A stretch of 64,000 nt of DNA from positions 25,621,316-25,685,315 of the forward strand of contig OX422183.1 of NCBI GenBank assembly GCA_949130485.1, given 5' to 3'. The DNA comes from Agelas oroides (lineage: Eukaryota; Porifera; Demospongiae; Agelasida; Agelasidae). Positions 24,801 to 36,800 of this stretch are shown here, piece by piece. A program made the translations under genes and the position numbers. Under the pieces are notes generated by a model. The model saw nothing but the letters and a program-made list of their open reading frames with translations. It was not told the DNA's origin and searched no databases. How positions within the stretch are numbered: the first letter of the stretch is position 1; each line of letters opens with the position of its first letter.

Positions 24801-27800
24801 CCAGGTACATAATAATTGAGGTAGGGAACACTTGGGAATTCTCTTACTTCTTGATTGTAAAGACAGTGGTACACACTGAGCCAAAACATCATCCTGAGGC
24901 AGGAAACCTTTTCCATAAACTCTGGTGTTTCAGCAGAAGCTTGCAATGACATCTGGCTTTTCTGACTACAAGTGGGAGTTGAACAACATCTAATACACTG
25001 ACACCTCTAAATAATTAGAGTGAGAAAACCACTCAGCATGGGTTCTCTCCCGATGGAGAGAATTTTCCGGTCAATCCCCAACAGAATTCTGATTATATAT
25101 ACTATATGGCTGCCAGGTGTGTGACTAAGGCATTATGGTACTACCTGTGCAGTACATATATAGGAATGTGAGGGCTGGTGGTTGTCTGACTGTTGTAGCT
25201 CAGTGGTAGAACACTGGCTGCACAAGCCAGGTTTCCTGGGTTCGATTCCCAGCGAGGTTGGCCATTTCACTTCCTCTATTTTGCCTCAAAACATCTAAAA
25301 ATCTCTTTATACCTTTAGTTGCTTCTGCAATGTAGTGCTAGCTGCTTTCATGCCATTGTCAATCAGCCAATGCAATGTGTGCCAATTCAGTATTTGGCAG
25401 CAAAAGTTCAACAGCTGGTTTTAGTTCTTAAGGAGTAAGTACCCCCACTCCCATTCCAACTGGGTGTCTCTATTCACTGGACTGGACTACTGGACTGACC
25501 TTTTTAATCACTAAAATCTATTTTTTATCCTGTAATTAGTCTCATTTTCCTGTAGTGTTGTTAACTGCCTATGCAAATGCAGGTTTCCTGACTCGTAAAA
25601 GTCTAGTAAATGGTATATAATTACTATAGAAAGACACATGTAGCCTATTAGCTAGCTTGTACTTATACTGTTGTGAGGCAAACTTGTTTCAGTGTAGCTA
25701 TGCCCATGCAAATGCAGGCAAAGAAGCATTACATCAATTCCTACAATTAGTGACAAGTGAGATACACAATTAAGTAGAAGCTTCCATCAAGGCAAAAGGT
25801 CAACTGTACTGCTATTCTTGATTACGTGGTTGCTATCCGCAAGTGGTTGGCCCTGCCCATCTGGAAAACATAATTATGTAGTCAAATAGGCATTGAGCAG
25901 CAAGAGGGCATGTTTCACAGGCTAGTATTTTGCAACTCTACCGTTAGGTGAGTCTAATTACAGGGCATAAAAATGACTTGTAGTGGCTAAAAGGTCGGTC
26001 TAGTAGTCCAGTCCAGTGAATAGAGACACCCCTCCCCACTTTACCCAACAGCTAGTTAGGGAACATATCAGTGAGTATATATGTACAATGTGTAAAATTC
26101 AAATGATTGCACAAACTTAAATATGTAGCTAAACAACAGACAAACCAACTTTTGCATCACTGACTTACCTCTCTTTAGCTAGCTTGATAAGCTTGTTTAA
26201 TTCACCCTTTCCTTCTACTGTTGCCATAACAGTCCTCTGTACTTGCATGTATAGTTTACCAAGCTGAGAGTTCTTGTCTTCCTGATGAAGCAAGTCAAAG
26301 AAATTTGCCCTGGAATTGTACGGTTCCTGGATATGCACACAAAAAGTTTGAAATAATAAAGTGATTAGTGACAATAACGAACACATAAATTTACTCACCG
26401 TAATCACTCCCTGAAATGTTTGTAGGCACTTGTAGTCAGTGCAGTGGGTGTCATACAGTTCTGTGAATAGTCTTGTAAACGTCTCCAAGCTTTGTGCCTC
26501 TTTTAGCAAGTGCATTGCCAAGATGTCACCATGAACTTGGACTCTGCCTCCAGATGTTTGCTCACATATAAGTGCATTCAAGTGTTTCTGTAATTTTGCC
26601 AGTTTCTGTTGAAAATACACAATTGGCAGCGTTTGATAGAAGTATGAACACTTGTTGCATGATATCATACAAGTTCAAAGGTACCACTATGCCAACAAAT
26701 GGGATAGTATACGCATAGTGGCACACTTGCCCTTTGATGTAAATCGGAAAATATTTGTGTTGCAAATTTTCATATTACGAATTTTTGTGTAATCCTTTTT
26801 TTTTTGTAGAACTAGACAGGTAACATAAAATTTTTAACGCCAACATTTTTACACGTGTACGTGGCAGTGTCATTCTATAAGCTCAAGACCTCGAACGGCA
26901 TGGAAGAGTACAAAAGAGCTTGCTACATCCGAGGCTACTATGAATATAAGTACAGACCTCACTTCTTGCCAAGGCCTATGTCCATGACTGCCTTCTACGT
27001 TGCTTTTTTTGTAAGGCGATCGCTTGTTTGGGCAAACATGTTGACAATGACCCTTCAGGATCCGGAAGACCACTCTTCGACTTGAAGTAGCTTCAAATTG
27101 ACATCGTGAATGAAGACTAGCAGTGAACCAAGTCAACAGCAGAGCATTTAAAATGGCTGTCTTTGTGTGTACACATCGCAACAGTTATTTTCATATCGTA
27201 ACTTTACACTAGTTTAATAAATCACAGGCTGAGGCAAAGAAAATACCTAGAACTCACACAGCTTGGTTCAACTCACAAGTATTAACAGTCTGGCATTGCT
27301 GCAATGGCCGACTTACCAAAGAATTTCAAATTAAATCTGATAGTTGCCATAGGAATAAATGTGACCAGTGACGTGACTATTTCTTACATAACATTATGCA
27401 ACAAACTAGTTATTAACCACATTGTCGCGCCACAAGCCAGATATTGGTACAGTAGTGACGTAGAGCCCGAGGGCCCACGTCACTACTGTGTCTTATGATG
27501 GCACTCGAAGTGGTCAATAACTAGTACACAGATCAACTCATCTGTAAATATTTCACCAAACACATAATCTAACATTTACAGGACAATGTCATTTCTATTG
27601 CTTCATACCCAACCTCCCTAAATTTATTCACAACTCACTGATGCAACAAAAATGTAATTGTCCGGCACCAAATGCTTTGCAAATTCCCTTATGATGACTT
27701 GGACAAGAGCCTGCTTCTCAATACAGCATAGTATCTTTTCAATCATTTCATCCGGTCCAGTTTCATACATCTATAAAAAAGATCATCATGGAATACCTGT

Positions 27801-30800
27801 TATGACTTCAGGGTATAAGTTTCCCAACCTCCAATGTGATGTTAAGCAGATCAGAAAGGTCACTGTGTTGATTGAAGAGGTATTCCAAGACTGTCATAAA
27901 GTAGAGATAGGCAAGTGGCTGGGATTCCAAGCCATTCTGTGAAAGAATCAAGAAAACCTAAATTATAGCTAACATTGAGAAAATGTCAAGGTCATGGTAC
28001 TGTGCCTCATCAGAATGCAGAGTTGAATAGCTCATCACCTACATATTACAAATGTGAGAAGAATAAACGATGGCTAACCTCAGAAATAGCTACTCCAGGC
28101 AGCTGATAAAAAGGAGGTACATATGTTCCTGTGACATCACTTGAAATCTGCTTGCTCAAGAATCTTCCCACTATAGCACGACCCTGTGATAATTTTTTAA
28201 AAAAATAAAAATACCTTAGTAGCCACATAACACTCAAAATAAAGTATACCTCAGTTTCAAAAGGAGGAACCCACTGCTTCCTCCGCTCCTCTCTTGCATT
28301 AGTTTGTGTACCCAGGATCTTTAATAAGTAATATTTGAATAGGTTGAGTGGAACACGGTGACTGTTATAGTGGAAAAGCAAATCTGATTGGACTTGATCA
28401 CTGTCACACGAACTCTGTGATGCAAGACTGATTCTTGACAACGATGAAGACCTCAACCAGTGTTTCTGCTCATTTATGTGTCCAAGGAGCCACCAAACAT
28501 TGTTTTTATGAGGCTTTTCATAGTAGCAGAAGAAGTGTGTAAGTAATCCCTCAGTTATGAATGCTTCAACAGCTGGCTCCACATCAGGGCTGTCTACTGC
28601 TCGATGTCGACCAAATGCTTCTGCAACTGCCACTGAAATTTCAGCAATCTGTGGACCCCTTCCATTTAACTAATAAAAGATGAGAAGTAAACGCAACTTT
28701 CACTACTTGCAATAAATAATACGATGATTAGCCTACCTCAAGACCACGCATCACAAAATGTTCACTGCGGAGCCCATTAACCATAGCCTGGCACCTCATC
28801 AATAAATCATTGTCACTGGGGTCATACTGGACAGCCAGGAAGGCAGCATGCATGACATTCAACTTTGCCTCAGATGTTGCTGACAATGAACTGTAGATAC
28901 GTTTGCGTACAGCAGGTGAAAGAGTCTTCAAATGTGTTGTGTGTATGGGTGTGAAAAGATACATTGCATTTACACTATGGGTAGCTGAGAATTGAAATGC
29001 GAATAAATCCACAGAACATGCTCATTTAGGCAAAAAAAATGCCAATGAAGCACTACAAGTATGCCAAAATATTGTGATTTAATTGCTAGTTTAAAAGTGC
29101 ATGCAAAAGTACTTCATGCCTGTACAAGTACCAGAAAGCATATACGTAAAATCACGGTATAATTATTGAATGCTGCTACTACAACACAGCTCTCAAATAA
29201 AGGTGGCTGTGTAGCAGGCCAATAGAGTGGAAGACTTACGTACCCTTTCCATGAATTTCGTAATTACAAGCAGATTTCACAAAACAAATTGTCTACTGTA
29301 CATTGTATGGTTCTACTCGGATTCCATTTGGTGCCACACTAGTATTGAAGGCTCAATACATGTAGCTACATGATGTGGAGGGTAACTTTAGTATACTTTG
29401 ATCTTCTTCAGATACAGAGTAAACCCTTCAAAATATAATAGCAATGTGAGACCTCCATAACATTATTGTTAAAATCCTGTCAAGCTAAAAGTACCCAGCA
29501 ACAATGCACAAGCATCAGAAATTAGCTTGAAATGTCAAATGGCATTTATTTTCTCATAAGTGAAAATAGAGCAGCTACATGCAACTCCTTTTTTCTGCGT
29601 ACTAAACTTTTGATATATCTACAAACAGGGGCAACCCATTTTCATTTAATCTTTTTGCACAAATTATGGCACTCAATTAGCTATGCAGAGCAAATTGTTT
29701 TACAAGTGTGTCTCACTGCAAATCTTAGATATAGCCAGTTGCATGTAAAATCTTAGAAGTCTGACATCATTGAAGTGTTTGAATAATGCACTTAATATCA
29801 ACTTACCATAGCATGGTAGGCATTGTACCACAGCTTCATATCTGTAATCAAACTGTGACGTTTACCAAAAACTGTCAGAAGTGTATTAAAAAGAGTGTTT
29901 AGTACAAATGTGTTAGTATCTTCTGTTGTTAGAAGAATTGCTGATGATGTAGATGAAGAGCGAATCCTTCCAGAAACTTGCTCAGATACTGAAGTCAGCT
30001 TGATAAGTGACATCAAGGCAGCAACATTCTTTGATATAGTTGACTGATTCAGGTGTGTATAAACATGGAGTGATGTCAACTGAGACACAGTAGAAGCTGA
30101 CGAGGTACAAACAGTTCCAAAGGCTGCTTCAAGTGTCTCTTCAATGACTTGTTGATTGTGCGACCACAAAGAAAGTTGTTCACGGGTAAAATCATGAAAG
30201 TATCTGTCCCAAAGTTCTCTATGTTTATTCATTGCTGCCACAGCCACTGCAACACACCCCTCATGGTCCTGCAGTGGAGACTACTGAAGATAATCTCAAC
30301 ACACAATATAATTATATAAATACAAATTACCTATTACCTTCATTATGTTTACAAGATGTTTTTCCACCTGCTTTTGAAGTTGTTCTTCGAAGTCAAATTC
30401 TCTCCTCTCTTGTAAGGAAGTGCCATCAGTATTACGTAAATCCTCTGACTGGCAAAGGTTACAAGCAGCTTCCTTTACTATATCCATGATTTGAGGTGAA
30501 ACAATTGCAAAAAATGGGAAAAGATATCCTCCAGTAACTTTTTCCTTGCACTTTGATACTTGTTGAACACTGCTCAAAATTTTCAGTTTAGACAGCTTCT
30601 GTGGAATGGGAAGGCATCTTGTCAGATCAAGGAAGAGCTGTTTCACTTCCTCTGTGCTCTTGCGACTGAAGAAGATGTCTAAGTTATAATTGTCATTCAT
30701 ATAGTCGACCATGTAGACAACAAAGTCTAGAAAGTGTGACTTCATAATGGAATGAATGGAATCTGTAATATTTAAGGTGGTTTTTCCTGCCTGTGTAAAC

Positions 30801-33800
30801 TTTACAGCACGATGGAGATATTCAGTCATGACTTCTGCTTTCCAGTAAGATTGAAAGTGATGGCAGAGTGCATCACCTACCTCTGTGTCAAATAGCCTCT
30901 GCAATCCTTCACTTCTTGCCAGTGGTGTCATTTTCTGATTGAATGGTCTTGTAGTTGAGTAATCCGAACCAAATGACAATCGAGAGACTACATGGGGGAT
31001 GGACTGATGAAGGAGATGTTTTAACATCTTGAAAAATGGATCTTCAGCACTAGATGTACTTTGCTCAGAAGGAATACAACTCATATAAAACCATTTCACA
31101 CTGTCAACAATACCAATGGAAAGCCCATGTGCAATGGTGTCAAGGTAATAATGGTCCCATCCCTCAAGGAAGAGTGAAGGGTAACAAGCAGTGAAAAACA
31201 TGGACGGTGGAAAGTGTAGTAGAAGTAGAAAGAGCTTAGGTCTAGAAGATTCCTTAGCAATAGCTTCCTCTTCTTCTATCATCACCCTCAGGTGGTTAAC
31301 AGTATTTCTGGAGACTTCTTGCATGTTGGCTAACAAGAACATTACCATTTTATCAGACTCCATAAATGTTTTCAAGCTTTCTTTAATGCTTCTTTGTGAT
31401 TGAGCGCCTTCCAATTTACACACAACTAATGCTGACACGTCTTGGAGTACTATAGTTTTTAGATCACTTTCATAGTCAGCAATTTCAGTAGGAGAGTGAA
31501 ATGCACTAGGATACACACTTGGAAGCTTGTGTATCAGTGGTGAAGTTCGTGTGAAGCACAGCAGCTTGGTACTTGGGCTGAAACAAACAGTAGTAATACG
31601 TTGTACAACAATAAATGAATACTAGCGTGTGACAGCTACACTTACTACTACGTATCATTAAGTATTAAGTACATACTATGATTAAGCATTCCATACATAC
31701 CTTTTCCCTATTTTGAGAAGCTGCTGTTGTATGAGATCTTTCAAACTAAAATGTTTCTGGTAGGTAAGGTAGTTGTGGATGTACGATGCAGGGACCTGGC
31801 GCTCATGCAGTACAAGTGCTTCTGGAGTCATTAGTTGCATTAGTGCTTTGCAGAAATGCCTAACTAGCCACTGGACAAGAAGTGACCATATTAGTTTGGT
31901 TGCGGGGGCTGCAGCATAGGCTGCATAAGTGGAATCAACATGGCCTCTTTGAAGTGTATCTAAAGCAGAAAGGACAGCTACTCTTGCAGATACCGGGTCT
32001 TTCATTTCCATCCTCATCACTCCTTTAAAGTCTGGATTAGAACTCAGAACTAACTGGAACAAATGTTCAGCATCCCACTTCATTTCTTCTTCTGAGCACT
32101 GAAGAAAATAGAAAACATTCAACCAACTAACAAAATGCTGTACCACATAAATGTATAGAAATTGGATCACAAACCTCTTGGTAACAAAAATTGAAATTTA
32201 GTTTTAATGCCTCGGTAAGGACTTGCAAAATACAGATTTGCTTCCGGTGTGCATTTTCAAAGTTGTCAGTGGAAGGGAGTTGCTGAAGTGATACTGTGTT
32301 CATATCAGTTGTAGGAAGCTTTGACTCTAGTGGCAGTACTGTCAGCAGCAATGAATCCACTGTCTCTTCGCAGAGTCCATAGAAGGCAGATGCACCACCA
32401 ATGCACTGTACAAACTGTTGTACCTGCAAGAAACCATTAATTCTTACAGAACTACCTACTAATGTTATTTAATTCTCTTTAGGTACTGACACTGATGCAG
32501 TGAAGCTGGAAAACCTGGGATTAAAGTTATTCTTAGACTCCAATAATTATGCATTTCAAGGTTAATGGCATTATTGTGTTCAACATAGATTTGCTGTACC
32601 TTTTCATATGCAGCTTCCATAACTGACTTGAACTCTGCTGGAAAACTCCCAAGAACAGATTCTAAAACACTTTTGTGTGTGATGTAGTATTTTTCAAACC
32701 TGTTTAAAAATGGTGCTGGTGTTCGATCCAGTTCTGACTTTTTAATTGCCACCACACACTGAAATTTGGGATGAACACGGCAAGGCTTAAGATGAGCACC
32801 GATGGCAATGTTAGCGTATAGCCGTGTTCCAAACTTTGGGTCATCAATTCTTTGAAATCTTCGATTAAACAAGTCATAGAAACTCTCATGAATATCATCA
32901 GTTTGTAACATCACAATACTGTGGCCTTGAATGGCTGAGTGCCTAATCCCAGCAATTGTGTCAATCTGAAAAAAGAAAATATTATGGTAAATCCCATGCT
33001 ACATGCATATACTCTATGGAAAATATTTTGTATGGTAAATCCATACATACTAAATGTTACACTATGCATAATATATATAATAGACAATATCCCATGCATA
33101 CTGGATTACGTCAATGTACTGCACAATGCTAGATGCACTACCAGTCCCAGTGGCTTACCTCAAAGTTGTCTCAAGTCAGGACTATGCAAGATAGTCAAGC
33201 CAAGCTGCTCACAATGTATCAAATATGCACTCTTGGAACACGATTATAGGAACACTCAAGTAAGGCATGACCGAGCTATGCTACTCAGCTTTTGTATAAT
33301 AGCAGATATCCCAATGCTATCTTCATGTTTCGGGTCTGTAGCTTACTATATGATTGTGTAGCCACTTTTTACATGCACATAGCTAGCCGTGCATGGGGTC
33401 CTCACATACAGTCCATTCACAGCAGTCCTAGCCTCGTTTGTAGGCTCTCCCCTCACCCCGAATAAAAATAAAAACGAGGGGGAGAGCCTGGTATCGATTC
33501 GCACATGATATCGCGGCATGACGCGCATATGCCTTTGTACTAACTATTAAATAACCTGAAACGTCACTCACGTGAAGACCGCGAAGTAGCCGCGAAGTAC
33601 TCTCAGGTCAGGAATTTGTTACTACAACTTGTTTTTTGGTTGTGTAGCTATGTTGGAGCTTTAAAATGTGGCTGTGATTTTATTTTGGATGCCAGAGTGT
33701 AGCGCCAACCAACTAAAGTCTTTCTCCATAGCTTTGTGGCAATATTTTTCAAGCGAAACATGGTAACAGCAAATAGGCAAAGCCTTACCTACACACTGGG

Positions 33801-36800
33801 TACTTCTCCGCTGTCGCTGCTGTTTAAACCATGCTGAGGTCTCACCAACGAAGTCTCAGCTCACTTTTTCAGTAGTAATATCAAAGCTGTTCGAGTCAGC
33901 CTATCACGTGGCTACATAATTGCATCATGACTTCTATCTATATGTTGTGACATCGTCGTGCCACGATATCATGTGCGAATGGATACCAGGCTCTCCCCCT
34001 TCGTTTTTATTTTTCGTCAGGGCGAAGGGAGAACCTGGGAACGAGTCCTAGCAATATCAACACATCTCCTTGAATCACACATATATCCCCTCTCTATGTT
34101 TTGTGTGGCTCTTGCAGTCTTTAACATAATTATGCTGCCTCATCACATTCAACTATCCAAACCATGCACAGTTGAGATTGCAGCGATGTAACTGCTATGA
34201 ATAATTTCATATTCTAACAAGATGGCGTGTCAGTCAATCAGAAGATAGAGGATTTGCCCTTTTTAGCAATTTGCTGGTCTGGTACTCCAGCATCATTAAT
34301 GGTCCTGTGCTCTTGAAAACACTTGGCAATGACTGATTTGGCTCATAGAGGCCTTTGACTAATCTGGAGCAGATTCTTCAAGGATGTCATCTGTGAACTT
34401 TCAGTGTGGTAACCATTCCATTTCTGGGCCATCACTACATATAGAGTACTCCTGTAGTCCATGGTAATCACCCAAGCTTCATCTTTATGTGTTTCAAAAG
34501 TCACAAACTTAGCGGCCCATAGATGACAGTTAACCACTACACTTTGCAGTAGCAAAATAGCCATTTCTTGGTAATTTGTTGCTCAGTGATGCTGATTTCT
34601 GCACGTAGTTCCATGACCACTCATCTTTGTAACTGAATATACTCTGCCTATTTACAGTCATGCTATAGCGGGCTGCCATTTTGTGGGAGACCATTTTCTA
34701 ATTCTGTACATGTGCAAATACTTAGGCAACCCTTCTACCTTAGCAAAGGACACCTTGGTTACTATGACTTACATGGGTGAGCTTACACCAGTAAGCTCTG
34801 ACTCACTGTTGTTTGGGCATTGTATAGGTAAATAGCTGCATTAATTAACCCACACTGTCTAATTTATAAGTGCAGAATGTTGTCCATTGCAGTTTGAGCA
34901 ATCATACCTGTTGTCCATACACACTCACCCCTTGTAGTTCCATAAGCTCAAAAAAATGTGTACCCCCTTTTTACACTCTACTTTGTGGAAAAAGTGGGGA
35001 GAGGGCATTTTCTCAAATTAAATTAGTCTGAAGCATACACCCCCCTTGTTCCTCACAATGTTATGCGAAAGTTCTATCAGGATGACTGCCACAGTTTTCT
35101 GGATAGCCTCGTACCCAGGCTCCTCCTCATGCATGGGGAGCAGCCTGGGTACGAGGCTATTCCTGGAAGTCACAGCTTCACTGAACGTGTACTACACGAA
35201 ATCAGTGGCGCTTGTGTTGATACTAAGCCAAGAGGCAACAAAGCAACTTGCATCGTCAGTGGTGACAGGGGATGACCCTGCATAAACTTCGTATGTATGC
35301 ATTTACAAACACAATCGACAATGGAGCTAAACCAAAAGTTCACTATAATCATGCCTAGAAGACACTCACTACAGGATTTTGACAGGTGGAAAAAGTACCT
35401 ATGCAAGAAATTGGAGGTTGAAGAGGGGGGAAGGCACTTACTCAAAGGTGATGTATTTTGGTAGCTTACAGTACTACCTAACTTTTAGTTCTGCAAGTCA
35501 AAAAAGGTGAGATGAAGACCTGCATGCTACATTGGCTGCAACTGGAAAGTATTGTAATGTCCAAGAAACTGGACCAACACAAGCTTGTACTTGTAGGGCT
35601 ATCTATGCCCGTGTCGTCCCTACTTACAGTCTAGAGACTCTGAGATTAGAGAATCTACAGACTCTCTGTACTAATATTGTGCACACACTGTATTGCCATG
35701 AGTAAGCTCCCATTTGCATGCAATCACTCCCCAATTTTGACAGTTCTACGGTTTTGTGGGGTCTTCTGTGTAACTGCCCACCGTGCGAAATTCTTGTGTG
35801 CTGACTTTAAAGTAAGTCCATTTCACAACCTGTATTGTCACTGAGCTCATGTACATACCTGCGCAATCGCACTTTAGGCACCACAATATTAGACAAAGTT
35901 TCACACACAACAGTCTGTAGCTTCGTCTGCAGCGTTCTTGCATACAGCATGTTGACAAATGCTGTAAAGGCTTGGCAATGAGGCTACAGGTTAGTTGATT
36001 TTCTTAGATGATATAGCTTTCTTAACTACTAGGCAATAGCTATGCTTGGCAAAAAAAAAGCATGAGCAAAGCGACAGTGCAGGTTCATTTGGTAGCCCTT
36101 GGCAGCTAATTTCAAACATGAAGTGAGCAATTACACATGGATAGTTGAATCATTAAAACACCTCTGTGCAACCACCCACCACCAAAATTTTGGAGCTTGA
36201 GCTGCAAGCATCCATGGATGCTTGCTTGGGGCAATACAGTAATTCATAATTATGCAGTTATGTGCTGTAATTTGACATTTACCTTTTGTAGTTCAATGTC
36301 TCCAGGAAAATCACTGCAAATGTAAATTCTTGCATTCCGTCTTTCTAGTATCTTTAACTGGAAAAGGAGTCTCACCAGGGAGTCATCCTCACTTGAGTGG
36401 ATAACAATTTTGTATCGCACTTCATCCTCCATACCAGGCATCTCATTGAGGCTGTCCTTCAAAACTAGTACTGGATCACACCTTGCAACATCAGCAGTGG
36501 GCACATTCATCTACAAGAAAGGATGTCCAGGAATAATTACTACATGTACACACATAACTATGCTATATATGCACAGGCTTAACATTGAAGTCAATCTTAC
36601 CCTGTCCAGGAAGACCTCAAGGATTTCTAATAGCTGCTGTGAACCACTGAAATTTCTCTCCAATGATTCAGTCACAATTTGTCCAACTTGATGCAGTGAT
36701 AGGTCTGTGCCTCTTTGTACACACATACGCCGGATGTAATGCAAAAAGTGAATGAAGTCTCTAAGGCCAAAGAAATTGTTTAGTTTCATTTCAGTCATAA

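Larger units (their letters stand above)
32966..36282. other. 3.3-kb RNF213-like intron filled with repeats
   Basis: Contains MITE copy 4 (33429-34045), the solo palindrome (35104-35159) and a weak MITE-like pair near 35918-35986. Otherwise no coding exon is seen. The flanking exons join in phase 0 without it. Confidence 0.6.

Noticed and set aside
25189-25262. Functional tRNA gene
   Set aside because: The acceptor stem does not pair and the anticodon loop lacks T33.
27974-28038. Extra exon VMSYSTLHSDEAQYHDLDIFS
   Set aside because: The acceptor looks good, but the only donor leaves phase 2 and the next exon needs phase 0. Skipping it gives a clean phase-0 join between 28079 and 27936. An isoform cannot be excluded.
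33346-34191. Two ORFs with similar peptides (RYHVR.DTRLSP)
   Set aside because: They are translations of the two inverted arms of MITE copy 4, not genes.
36511-36600. Extension of the AAA4 exon to the stop codon near 36511
   Set aside because: The residues after FLDR are intron translation; a GTAAGATTG donor at 36600 and a phase-0 acceptor at 36511 are present.
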